Below the pieces are notes generated by a model, which did not search any database, was not told where the DNA came from, and worked only from the letters and a program-made list of their open reading frames with translations. The position numbers and the translations under genes are program-made. 64,000 nucleotides of DNA from the NCBI RefSeq assembly GCF_004011695.2, contig NC_082425.1:496001-560000 (forward strand). Reading direction: 5' to 3'. Positions 21,635 to 31,050 of the stretch are shown here, in pieces. The first letter of the stretch is position 1; each line of letters starts with the position of its first letter. Source of the DNA: Ascochyta rabiei (lineage: Eukaryota > Ascomycota > Dothideomycetes > Pleosporales > Didymellaceae).

Positions 21635-23574
21635 GCAGCAGCAGCAGCAGCAGCAGAACAATGCGGTCACTGCGGACTCGACCAATCACTTTAATTACAA
21701 CCACGCCGCTGTCAACAACGACTTGGCGCAGAACAACATGCCTGTCAAGTCCGAGGGCGGCGACTCAACTCCCTACGGTGTCACCTCCATGCCCAACGTC
21801 GACGGCCTTCCCAACGGCCAAGACAGCTCCATGTGGCGGAACGGCGGCGCTTTCAACGGAGAAACACACTTCACGAATGGATCCAGTATGGCAGGTGGCC
21901 CAAACCAACATAAAGCGACTGGCGTTCTGACCGGTACCTTTTAGAACAACACAGATGATACACCAAAATATGATACCATGTTCACAGGCTTATACTCGAA
22001 TCCCGGTTTCGTCGACTCGTCCCCATTCATTGAAAACTGGCCCCTCGTTTCCTCTGATCCCCTGCAACAAAAGGCCGAGGCTCTACTCAACTTCTGCTTT
22101 CCCAACGCGTCACTGATTGTTCCCGGATCCAGCGAGGCTTATTCCTTCGAGGCACTGAAAGGCATTCTTACCCCCGACAACATCAATCATCTGCTCCGGG
22201 AATACAAGCACTTCCACGTCCACTGGCCGCTTATTCACACCCCTACCTTCGATCCGATTGCTGCAAACGAAGGCCTTGTTCTCGCCATATGCTGCGTCGG
22301 TGCTGTCTACTCTGAGAGGATGAACCCGAAGTCGGTGCGCTGGTTAATGGGACTCGTTCGCGGTGCTGTGTTGCGTTCAAGTCAAATTTACAAGTTGGTC
22401 CAAAACCAGCACCAGGTCTTGGACCCCAACAGGCACTGCCCGACAGACATAGAAGAGTTTGAAGCTCTTGGTTTACTTCACAGTCTCTTCCTATGGCATG
22501 GCAGTCAAAAGCAACGGCAGCAAGGGCGTGAAGAGTTTTTCATATTGGCCAACATTACCCGCCGCGCCGGACTTTTGCAGCCTCTTCCGCGCAGCAATCC
22601 TGGATTCAGCTCTCTGCATCAACCCGGCCCTTTCACTGGCGATGAAGTCAACACTTGGAATTGGAGTTTGTGGGTGGAGAACGAGAAACGGTCTAGGGCC
22701 TCGGCGTACATTTTCCTCATCGATGCAGCCAGCACCATCTTCTTCAATTCACAACCGCAGTTTGACGTCAACGAAATCAAGGTTTCACTGCCGGCAGACG
22801 ACGCAGCTTGGGAGGCTAAGACGGAGGAGGAATGCGCAAGGGCACTCGGGTTGCGAGGAGAAGCGGCACAGGTTGCAAATGCATCAGGGAGCAGGCGCGC
22901 AAAGCAGCTCGGCATGTCAGAAGCTCTGCAGGTTCTTTACAGAGGCACGCATGCTCAATTACCCGAACGGAGCACCAACGCGTTCGGCAAGTTTCGTAAG
23001 TGTCTTGGCTCAATCCTCCAGCTGGTGCTAGACTAACGCTTCCACAGTCCTCGTCCATGCGATTCACGTCCAGATATTCAACATTCAACGTCAACTTCTC
23101 AGACGCATGTCTACAAGCGGCACTAGCACTCCTGACGGGCCAGCTACCCCGCCAAATGGTGTCAGCGAGCAAGTCCAACAACTACTCCGGTCCACCGTTC
23201 AAGCTCTCGAGTTGTGGAAGACCTGTTGGGACGTCGATTTGGCGATACAGTACCCCCACGCACGCCCCCGCCTTGGCTTCTGCAGAGACGGCGTTCATTT
23301 CTACTTCCTGGCTCGTCTCTTCCTGAGGAGCTCGAGGAGAGAAGAATGGGCCGCGCCTGCAGACCTGCGTTGCAGACATGTCTTCAATCTTCTCAAGCAG
23401 ATCAGGACGCACATCGCAACCGATTCCAACCAGAAAGGCCTCGACTTCGGATCCATCACTACAGTCACGGACGACTACGGCATCAACGACCTCACTCTCA
23501 ACATGAAAAACCTCTTCACACCTATCCAGTCTGCTCAATCCAACCAGAGCCCACCTCAACACCTTCCGCAATAG
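20397..23574 (+). CDS. C2H2 zinc-finger transcription factor with fungal-specific regulatory domain
   Basis: 1007 aa from four exons: 20397-21003, 21052-21933, 21988-22995, 23048-23574 (introns of 48, 54 and 52 nt). The Pro/Gln-rich N-terminus is followed by two classic C2H2 fingers (about residues 182-232) joined by the TGERPYQC linker, which is rebuilt only after removing intron 1. Next is a pure Gln tract of 36 codons (residues 369-404, one His), then the fungal-specific transcription factor domain (about residues 495-800), with PLIHTPTF, the IQRQLLRR helix region and others. Intron 2 removes an in-frame stop at 21942. Upstream sequence has only a TTG in frame, so ATG 20397 is used. Role: nuclear DNA-binding regulator; target genes unknown. 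The C2H2 plus regulatory-domain combination is less common than Zn2Cys6 plus this domain. Confidence 0.9.
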
Positions 23575-24122
23575 CGCAGCGTGGGTCGCTGCTTGCCGCG
23601 AGCCCATTATCATTCTTTGCCCGAGAACCCGGGGAACTTGAAAACCTTACATTCCAACCTTTGAACACGGCATCATTGGTGTATCATCACAAACTTCTAG
23701 AGTATCATCATCAGCGATCATTTCCGCCCAGCGCAGGCCAGCGCAAACCATGCATCACACATCGGAGTTACCGGAGTCATTCGAATTTTGCACTCGAGCT
23801 ATGGCGGTCACAGTCCCTCGACTTACGACTCTCTCGTTGCCTTCTCAAAAAAAGCATTAGAGATCACCTCACGGCGTAGAGCATTTACAGGGCGCAACAA
23901 CTGTTTGGCTTTCGAGACAAATTGGGCAATAGCGCCACAGCACAGCGGTGTCAGCGCTGGTGTGAGCGTATTCCTCAACATCGGCTGTCGTTTCCTCCGG
24001 GTCGCCAGCGCAGATTAGACTGTTCGTCTTGGTGAATGTCTTGGTTCTGTGGTTTTGTTCTGTCTTTCTTTTCTTTTCCTTTCTCTTCCTTACTGTTTCA
24101 ATAGCATGGCTGGGCGCACACA
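23575..24122. other. Spacer between C2H2 regulator and Helitron
   Basis: 3' flank of the regulator. It ends in a TTTCTTTTCTTTTCC pyrimidine tract (about 24060-24090). No gene seen. Composition is clearly less GC-rich than the Helitron that follows. Confidence 0.6.
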
Positions 24123-24372
24123 TCTTATATATAAACAGGTTAAAGTGATCTCCCCAACAAAGCCCCTGTAAGCCCTGAAATAAGTGCCAGATAGCTGATA
24201 AAACTCGCCGCTACCTGCCTATCTGCTTGAGACAAATTAATCAGCCCTGTAGCGGGCGCAGCAGACGTGTAAAGTTGTCGTTTTCTGGCCGTGCACCCTC
24301 TAGCGTCAACTCTCAGCTATACTGACGTCCTACACCGCCCGTAGCGGCCCTATATTGTTCCGGTAATCTGCT

Positions 24373-24423
24373 CCTGTAAACTCCTGTAAAAAGCTTTACA
24401 GGTCCTGTACAGGCTCGCTACAG
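24373..24423. repeat. Left-end CCTGTA repeat cluster with hairpin
   Basis: Six CCTGTA/TACAGG words lie within about 50 bp. They include a perfect 8-bp stem (CCTGTAAA...TTTACAGG, loop AAGC, 24383-24402) and the 10-bp palindrome CCTGTACAGG (24404-24413). Position near the left flank suggests a structural or protein-binding role in transposition, by analogy with subterminal repeats of other elements. Confidence 0.75.
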
Positions 24424-24959
24424 GTTCGTATGGCCCGTCCACGGCGTGTTCTAGCCCCCCCCCCCTCCAGTCTTTTCCCTAGCCGTCAGCCAGCCATCAT
24501 CCCAAGTATTTTGCAGCAGCTGTAGGACCTATCTCCCATCTGCTAACTTCCGCCGCAACCGGATAGGGGGCGTCTACCAGCCATGTAGCAACTGCAGTGC
24601 CGTAACTACTACCTCCCCCTCTCTCTGATTACGCTTACAGTCAGTAGACGTCCCGTGCAGGCCGCCGGCGACGCCGTCTCTCTACACCTCCACGTCCATC
24701 AAGCCCCCAGAGGGACCGCCTAACTGCCTCCCAGCCAGCGCCCAGTGCTAGCGCCCCTGAACAGGCCTCACGCCGTGAGGGCAGTGCCAGTAATACTCCT
24801 AATAACCCGGCTGCTGCTGCTCCAGCTGCTGCCCCTAGCTCCCAGTATAGTGATAACCCGTTTGACGACCTGCCCGAGACAGTCCTTGTAGGGCTCCAAC
24901 AGGACACCACCCCGCTCCTGCGACGTCGTCCTGATGGTGTATACTACGATATTGGCAGC

Positions 24960-27900
24960 ATGCAGGTGCCCTGTTCAGCCTGCGGCGCCTTACACTGGAT
25001 AGATGAGCGGAAGAGCACTACCTCTGTAACAGACCCGCGATTTACTCTCTGCTGCCTGGACGGCGAGGTCGACCTGCCAGCCCTCACACCGCTGCCGTCG
25101 TACCTGTATCAGCTACTCAACACGAATACTCTAGCAGCGCGGCACTTCCGTAAGGAGCTACGGGCCTACAACGCTGCCTTTGCGTTTACCTCGGTAGACT
25201 GTACACCTACCAGCCGTGGGGCGCAGGGCCCTGGCGTGCAGGTGTTTCAGATCCACGGGGCCCTATACCACCGCAGCGGCCCTGTAGAGGTTCTCGAGGG
25301 AAGCCTGCCGCAGTACGCTCAGCTATACTTTTACGACCCACAGTACGCTGCCAACGCCCGCCACCAGCGGAACAGCCACTTACAGCTCCAGATTCTCCAA
25401 GATCTAACGGCAATGCTATATGAGATCAATAACCCATATATATCTATATACCGCACGGCCCAGGATCGGCTCAACAGTAGCGCTGCAGACGCCCGCGTCA
25501 TACTAACCAGCAGGCTTACACTAGCCCTAGAGACTGGGCAGGACCGCCGCAGGGAGAACGTACCTACTAGCGATGAGCTAGGCCTAGTGATACCTGACGC
25601 AGCAGGTGCAGAGACGTCCCGTCCCATCGTCCTAGCGGCCTGTAACTCCAGCGCCCTGTTTACTATCAGCGCCGCCCACCCATCTTACATGCCGCTACAC
25701 TACGCACTAATGTTTCCCCACGGGGATTCTGGGTGGCGGCCGGGGCTAACGCTCCGTAACCAGGACGGATCCCGTCTGCAGACGTCGCTGACCCAGCAAA
25801 CCTACTATCGATACTATCTACACCCCCGCCCTGGGCAGACTACAAATCCGTTCCGCTTCTACAGGCTGTTTCAGCAGTACGTTGTGGATATCTGGGCTAT
25901 CTGCGACCAGGCCCGGCTGGCCTGGATCCGAGCAAACCAGGCACAGCTGCGGGCAGACCTGTATAGCGGTGTTGCTGATGCCGTTATGGGCAACAACGAC
26001 GCCCAGGCAGGCCCTGTTGGACGCCGCGTTGTCCTGCCGTCGTCCTATCTAGGCAGCTCACGATTTGTCAGCCAGTGCTATCAGGACTCTATGGCTATCG
26101 TCCGTCGATATGGCCGCCCTACCCTGTTTATCACTTTTACAGCTAGCCCATACTGGCCAGAGGTTGCCCGTGAGCTCCGCCCTGGGGAGACAGGCCTGAA
26201 TCGGCCTGATCTAATCTGCCGGGCCTTCCATCTGAAGGTGCAGAAGCTAGTAGCCGATGTGAAGAGCAACCTGTTCGGCACCCATCTGGGCCACGTGTAC
26301 ACGATTGAGTACCAGAAACGGGGCCTGCCCCATATACACCTGCTGCTGTTCCTGACCCCACACGACCGCGAGGCGTTCACGGATCCTGTAACAATTGATA
26401 GCACTATCCGGGCTGAGATCCCTTCCCCTGTAGATGACCCAGACGGCCTGCTTACAGAGGTTGTACGGACCTTCATGCTTCACGGGCCATGTGGGGAGCA
26501 CAATCTGCAGGCCCCGTGTATGGTGCCTCAGCGCGACAGCGCCCCGCCGCGGTGCTCTAAGAACTTTCCCAAGCGTTACTGCCCATCTACAGTAGTCCAT
26601 GAGGACGGGTACCCTGAGTATCAGCGCCGGGATGATGGCCGCACGCTTGCTGTACGGTGTAAGGGCCGTATTGTACACCTTAATAACAGCTGGGTTGTCC
26701 CGTATAACCCTGGTCTGCTCCGTAAGTACTGGGCCCATATCAATGTAGAGGTTTGCGGCACTATCCACGCTATCAAATACGTCCACAAGTACATCTACAA
26801 GGGCACTGACAGGGCAGTACTAAACGTCTCAGAAGCAGATGAGGTTAAGCAGCATCTAAACGGGCGATATATCAGTCCATCTGAGGCTGTTTGGCGGCTG
26901 TTTGAGTACCCAGTACACATGGAGCGGCCCACTGTAGTGCCCCTAGCGGTCCACCTACCGAATGAGCAGATAGTTACGTTCCCTGCTAACGCTACCACTG
27001 CAGAGTTATCAGCCCGCCTGGAGCGATCTGTAACTACGCTTACGGCGTTCTTCCAGCGCAACGCTGACCATGAGTATGGCCGTGAGGTCCTATATCAGGA
27101 CTATCCATCCCAGTTTGTTTGGCACCTCCCGTCACCGACCTGGCACGTGCGTCAGCGCGGCACTGCGATTGGCCGCATGTACTTTTGCAGCCCGCTACAG
27201 GGTGAACGGTTCTATCTACGGCTTCTCTTGACTACCGTACGGGGTCCACAGTCCTACGCGGACCTGCGTACCTTTAGCGGCACAGAGTATCCTACTTTCC
27301 AGGCCGCCGCAGCTGCCCGCGGGTTACTGCTACACGATGGAGACTGGGTAGCCTGCTTCCAGGACGCCGTTACGTTTGCCACAGGCCAGGCGTTACGGTA
27401 CTTCTTCGTTGCTGCTCTCTTAAATGGGCCTGTTACAGATCCAGCTGCTATCTGGGCAGCCTTCCAGGCGGATTTGTGTGACGACTTACCTGAGGCTGCT
27501 GCTGCCCTGCTAGTATCCGCAGATCCAGACGCGTACCTTGACTACGGCCTGTATCTGATAGAAGGGCTGCTGGCAGAGTCTGGCAAACGTCTTACGGATT
27601 TCTCACTCCCTGCGTGCCAGTTCAACTGGGGAGTACGGCTGCAGAATCAGCTTCTTGCCGCTGAGCTGGCCTACGATACAGACGGGCAGGACACTGCCTT
27701 CTGGGACACTGTTACAGGGCTGAATATGGACCAGCGCGCCGTATTTGATGCCGTTACTGCCGCTATTGAGGCTGACCACAGCACTGCCCACTTCTTCGTA
27801 CAGGGCCCAGCAGGCACAGGCAAGACGTTCCTCTGGCGCTGTATATGTGCCTACTATCGCTCTACAGGCCGGGTGGTCCTGTGCGTTGCGTCGTCGGGTA

Positions 27901-29108
27901 TAGCTGCTGTCCTGCTGCCCGGCGGCCGCACTGCCCACTCCCGTTTCCGGATCCCGTTGGATATCCACGACGATTCCATCTGCCCTGTTGCTCCAGGCTC
28001 GGAGCTTGGGCGGCTGCTGCAGGCCGCTACTCTAGTTATCTGGGACGAGGTGCCTATGCAGCACCGTTACTGCTTCGAGGCAGTCCACCGTATGCTGCAG
28101 GACGTCCGTAGCTCCCCTGCCCTGTTTGGCGGCCTCCCTGTAATTGCCAGCGGCGATTTTGCCCAGATCCTACCCGTCGTCCGCCGGGGCCAGCGGCCTG
28201 CCATCGTCAACGCCTGCCTGCAGCAGTCTACGCTCATATGGCCGCACATGACCGTACTGCACCTGCGTCAGAATATGCGGGTGCTATCTGGGGCTGACAA
28301 CACCTGTTTTGCAGCCTGGTGCCGGGGACTGGCTACCCGTGAGATGGATGGCCTGATCTCCATCCCAGACTGGATGACCGTCTACTACAGCCTACAGGGC
28401 TTCCTGGATCACGTCTATCCGCCGCACCTCCTCCAGCAGGCTGCTGCGGACTATCAGGTCCTCAACGGCCGTGCTATACTGGCCGTACGGAACGACGCAG
28501 TGGCTGTAATCAACGCCGCAATGCTTGCTGCCTTCCCTGGTGAGCTAGTAGAGCTGGTTGCAGTGGACTCTGCTGAGGTTGAGGACAATACAACACAGGA
28601 TCTGCCTCCCGTAGAGCTGCTGCAGTCCTTTGAGCCCCCGTCACTGCCCCCGTCACGCCTTCTGCTCAAGGTAGGCGTACCAATAATGCTTCTACGGAAC
28701 CTGTACCCAAGCCAGGGGCTCTGCAACGGTACCCGTTTAGCGGTTACACAGATATCCTCCCGCTGTATCCAGGCCCGCATCCTATCTGGCGAGTTTGCAG
28801 GCCAGCTCCGCCTGCTGCCACGTATCAGGCTCACTTCAACCAGTAGAGAGCTCCCGTTTATCGTCAGCCGGGTCCAGTTTCCAGTTCGCCTCTCCTTTGC
28901 AATCACTGTAAACAAGTCACAGGGCCAGTCACTCTCTGTTGTAGGCGTTGATCTGCGTCACGCTGTGTTTACACATGGCCAGCTATACGTAGCTATGTCC
29001 CGTGTAACTACACTTGCAGGCCTGTCAATCCTGCTGCCAGCACCTGATACTAGCGATGAGCCATCCCGTACGGTCCCTAATATCGTATACCCAGAGGTGC
29101 TCCTGTAG
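24960..29108 (+). CDS. Helitron Rep-helicase (RepHel)
   Basis: 1382 aa in one uninterrupted frame. Expected order: an N-terminal Cys segment (CSACGALHWIDE), the Helitron-like Rep nuclease domain, then a PIF1-family helicase. The HUH metal-binding motif is GLPHIHLLLFL (His458 and His460). The catalytic tyrosine block is IKYVHKYIYKG (about residues 605-615). Helicase motifs are Walker A GPAGTGKT (949-956), Walker B IWDEV (about 1030), ASGDFAQILPV, and the C-terminal ITVNKSQGQS (about 1318) and YVAMSRV. All key residues are present, so the protein could be active. The frame remains open upstream of the ATG to about 24648 without another ATG, and an acceptor-like AG lies there. An upstream exon is therefore possible and the true N-terminus may be up to about 100 residues longer. 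Confidence 0.95.
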   Translation: MQVPCSACGALHWIDERKSTTSVTDPRFTLCCLDGEVDLPALTPLPSYLYQLLNTNTLAARHFRKELRAYNAAFAFTSVDCTPTSRGAQGPGVQVFQIHGALYHRSGPVEVLEGSLPQYAQLYFYDPQYAANARHQRNSHLQLQILQDLTAMLYEINNPYISIYRTAQDRLNSSAADARVILTSRLTLALETGQDRRRENVPTSDELGLVIPDAAGAETSRPIVLAACNSSALFTISAAHPSYMPLHYALMFPHGDSGWRPGLTLRNQDGSRLQTSLTQQTYYRYYLHPRPGQTTNPFRFYRLFQQYVVDIWAICDQARLAWIRANQAQLRADLYSGVADAVMGNNDAQAGPVGRRVVLPSSYLGSSRFVSQCYQDSMAIVRRYGRPTLFITFTASPYWPEVARELRPGETGLNRPDLICRAFHLKVQKLVADVKSNLFGTHLGHVYTIEYQKRGLPHIHLLLFLTPHDREAFTDPVTIDSTIRAEIPSPVDDPDGLLTEVVRTFMLHGPCGEHNLQAPCMVPQRDSAPPRCSKNFPKRYCPSTVVHEDGYPEYQRRDDGRTLAVRCKGRIVHLNNSWVVPYNPGLLRKYWAHINVEVCGTIHAIKYVHKYIYKGTDRAVLNVSEADEVKQHLNGRYISPSEAVWRLFEYPVHMERPTVVPLAVHLPNEQIVTFPANATTAELSARLERSVTTLTAFFQRNADHEYGREVLYQDYPSQFVWHLPSPTWHVRQRGTAIGRMYFCSPLQGERFYLRLLLTTVRGPQSYADLRTFSGTEYPTFQAAAAARGLLLHDGDWVACFQDAVTFATGQALRYFFVAALLNGPVTDPAAIWAAFQADLCDDLPEAAAALLVSADPDAYLDYGLYLIEGLLAESGKRLTDFSLPACQFNWGVRLQNQLLAAELAYDTDGQDTAFWDTVTGLNMDQRAVFDAVTAAIEADHSTAHFFVQGPAGTGKTFLWRCICAYYRSTGRVVLCVASSGIAAVLLPGGRTAHSRFRIPLDIHDDSICPVAPGSELGRLLQAATLVIWDEVPMQHRYCFEAVHRMLQDVRSSPALFGGLPVIASGDFAQILPVVRRGQRPAIVNACLQQSTLIWPHMTVLHLRQNMRVLSGADNTCFAAWCRGLATREMDGLISIPDWMTVYYSLQGFLDHVYPPHLLQQAAADYQVLNGRAILAVRNDAVAVINAAMLAAFPGELVELVAVDSAEVEDNTTQDLPPVELLQSFEPPSLPPSRLLLKVGVPIMLLRNLYPSQGLCNGTRLAVTQISSRCIQARILSGEFAGQLRLLPRIRLTSTSRELPFIVSRVQFPVRLSFAITVNKSQGQSLSVVGVDLRHAVFTHGQLYVAMSRVTTLAGLSILLPAPDTSDEPSRTVPNIVYPEVLL

Positions 29109-29551
29109 CCAGCCACAACCTACTAGTATATCAGCCCGCCAACGTCGCCGCTACCAGTATATCAGCCCGTCAACGTCACTGCCACAACCTACTAGTATAT
29201 CGGGCTAACGGCTATTAATAGTACGTCACCGCCTAGTTATTCTGCCGTTACAGGTGCTATTGTGCCCGCAGGTTGACCTTCACCGTGAGCTTACAAACCC
29301 CCCGCGTACCAGTATCCAGCACCAATCAGGCCACGTACAGTGACCGTACAATCCAGATACAGTATAGCCACAGGCCCTATAACGTCATTTAATGGCTGCC
29401 TATTCACTGTTTTGGCCCAACAAACAGAATATACTATTCACGGTGAGCTACAACACCAAAATATCGCAGGTCTTGGCAGCTGCTAGCTGGCTGCGATATA
29501 CTATATAGGCAGCCGCCCTCCCCCCGTTTTACTACTCTCTAGGTCATCAAT
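29109..29551. repeat. Spacer inside the Helitron with direct repeats and a palindrome
   Basis: Directly after the helicase stop, CCACAACCTACTAGTATATC occurs twice (about 29113 and 29181) around two further copies of CCAGTATATCAGCCCG. An inverted repeat ATATCGCAG...CTGCGATAT (29461-29499, 9-bp arms, 21-nt loop) lies about 50 bp before the next gene, followed by TATATAGG, a possible TATA element. It might be the promoter of the second gene or a relic terminus. Confidence 0.7.
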
Positions 29552-30601
29552 ATGGACTCCTCCGCCCCCGCCGACGACGTCGCCGCCCCCGCCAACACCG
29601 CCGCCGCCGACGCCGCCGCTGCCCTCGCCGCCCCCGCCAACACCGCCAACACCGCCCCCGCCAACACCGCCAACACCGCCGCCGCTGACGCCGCCGCTGC
29701 TGCTGCTGCCACTGCTGCCACTGCCGCCGCCGCCCTCGCTGCCGCCCCCGCCCTCCCGCCGCTCCCCCTGCCCCCGGCCCGCCCACTGCCGCCGCCCTGC
29801 TTGCTATGCCGCCCGCCTCGCGGGCCTGCACAAGGCTGGCTTCTCGGCCAGTCCAGCGCCAGCTGGAGTTCCGCGCGGGCTACGAGCCCAGCAAGTTCAA
29901 CCTTGCTGGTAAGTAACCCCCTGTAAGTGTCCTGTAGAGCCCTGTACTGACAGTAAGCAGTTTGGCAGCAGAACCTCGAATCTGCGCTCGCGCAGGTTGT
30001 CGGCCGCGTCGCCCCCACTGAATGCGACTCCTGCCAGCGAGCAGCTGGCCTGTATACTACCTGCGTGGTAGTTACAGGCCAGCTGCTTGACTCGTGCGCC
30101 AACTGCCACTATGGCAGTGAGGGCGCCCGCTGCTCCTTCCGCCGTAAGTTTATAGCCTCCACATTCCCCATACAGACCTTATTGACCCTGCTACAGCCAC
30201 GCCCGCCCCTGTCGTCCCCGTCCCCGCCATCGCCACCCCCTCCAGGTCCCGCCGCCAGGTCGCTGCCGCTGCCGCTGCCGCTGCTGCTGCCCCTGCCCCT
30301 GCCGCTGCCCCTGCCACCCCCTCCAAGAAGCGCCGCCGCACCACCGCCACCCCTGCTGCCTCCCCCGCCGCCGCCGCCGCCGCCACCACTGCCACCGCCT
30401 CTAAGAAGGAGAAGAAGAAGGAGAAGAGGAAGAGGAAGAAGAAGAGTAGGTTACAGGCCTGTAAAAGAAATCTACTGGCTGCTAACATTTTTTATAGAGG
30501 TCCGTAAGTGCGTACGGGACGTAAAGAAGTCTGTAGCGGCTCTAGAGCTTGCTATGGATTCCTCCTCCTCAGAGGACAGTGATGAAGATGATGAGGATTA
30601 A
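29552..30601 (+). CDS. Helitron-borne cysteine-motif protein, N-terminus out of frame
   Basis: Four exons: (29552 or 29806)-29908, 29961-30143, 30197-30445, 30498-30601; introns of 52-53 nt with good borders. From ATG 29806 the spliced frame is open for 212 aa. In order it encodes QLEFRAGYEPSKFNLA, a six-Cys domain (C56-x2-C-x9-C-x10-C-x2-C-x8-C, ending CSF), an Ala/Pro-rich stretch, a Lys-rich stretch (nuclear-signal-like) and an acidic Ser/Asp/Glu tail. The Cys pattern resembles the fungal DUF3716-type motif (from memory, not checked). A better-looking start at 29552 (MDSSAPADDV, Ala/Pro-rich) is in a different frame, so a one-base slip in the GC-rich repeat around 29750-29790, or an extra intron, separates them. 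Function unknown; a nucleic-acid-binding role is inference. Confidence 0.65.
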
Positions 30602-30714
30602 ATAGTTTACAGGTCTGCACATGAATGAAACAGTGTTTACAGTGCTATTTACACTCCTGTTACTGTTGTGATTTTCCCTTGCTTACTAACTCTCTACCCC
30701 GCTACCCCTGTAAA

Positions 30715-31050
30715 CGCAAAGCTCTGCACCCGCTGGCCCAAACACTGGCATTCTTCCGAGGTTCATTAGAATAGAGAAAAGGTGCATCGGGTACGCTGAC
30801 GCACAGTGCGAAAGTAGCCCCATGAAAAGCAATCAATGACATACGTTTGATCACACCGTGTGCAGTGTTGATTGTGAGTCTCCAGTTCTGAGGCTTTGCG
30901 CACAGGCTACCTGCGAAGCACCTGCAGCCCGTGATTCGCCGTAACAGCACACTTCGACACCGTGCATCCGTCGCGTTGCGAGGACACGGACGCTGGAATT
31001 CCAATCCATCAAACACCCTGCCTATCGACGCATGTCAAGCTACAGATAGG
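30715..31050. promoter_or_regulatory. Upstream region of the LTA4H-like gene
   Basis: About 340 bp of host sequence between the provisional Helitron end and the next start codon. It should contain the promoter of that gene, which means the insertion lies very close to it. No specific element recognised. Confidence 0.45.

Larger units (their letters stand above)
24123..30714 (+). mobile_element. Helitron (rolling-circle transposon), termini approximate
   Basis: An apparently complete 6.6-kb Helitron inserted between two host genes. Support: an intact Rep-helicase (24960-29108), a second intron-containing gene (29552-30601), and a repeated CCTGTA/TACAGG word. The word recurs in the left flank (24165, 24246, 24373-24423), in the introns and flanks of the second gene (about 29931-29952, 30449-30464, 30612) and at the right (about 30704), but is not conspicuous outside. 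The left limit is set at a TC dinucleotide preceded by A (24122/24123) and the right limit at the last CCTGTAA (about 30714). No clear 3' CTRR plus hairpin was found, so both ends are provisional by up to a few hundred bases. No sign of RIP decay: GC-rich with an open helicase frame. Confidence 0.8.

Noticed and set aside
20292..21704. 470-codon minus-strand frame with a long poly-Leu
   Set aside because: Antisense to the C2H2 regulator and its Gln tract.
29461..29540. Classical Helitron 3' end (hairpin then CTAG)
   Set aside because: The palindrome has a 21-nt loop, the CTAG at about 29535 is too far away and is followed by G not T, and the element signature continues beyond it.
29539..30102. 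Minus-strand Ala-rich frames
   Set aside because: Antisense to the GC-rich first exon of the Cys-motif gene.
24123..30714. RIP-mutated repeat
   Set aside because: The region is GC-rich with an intact long frame; no excess of TA-rich decay.
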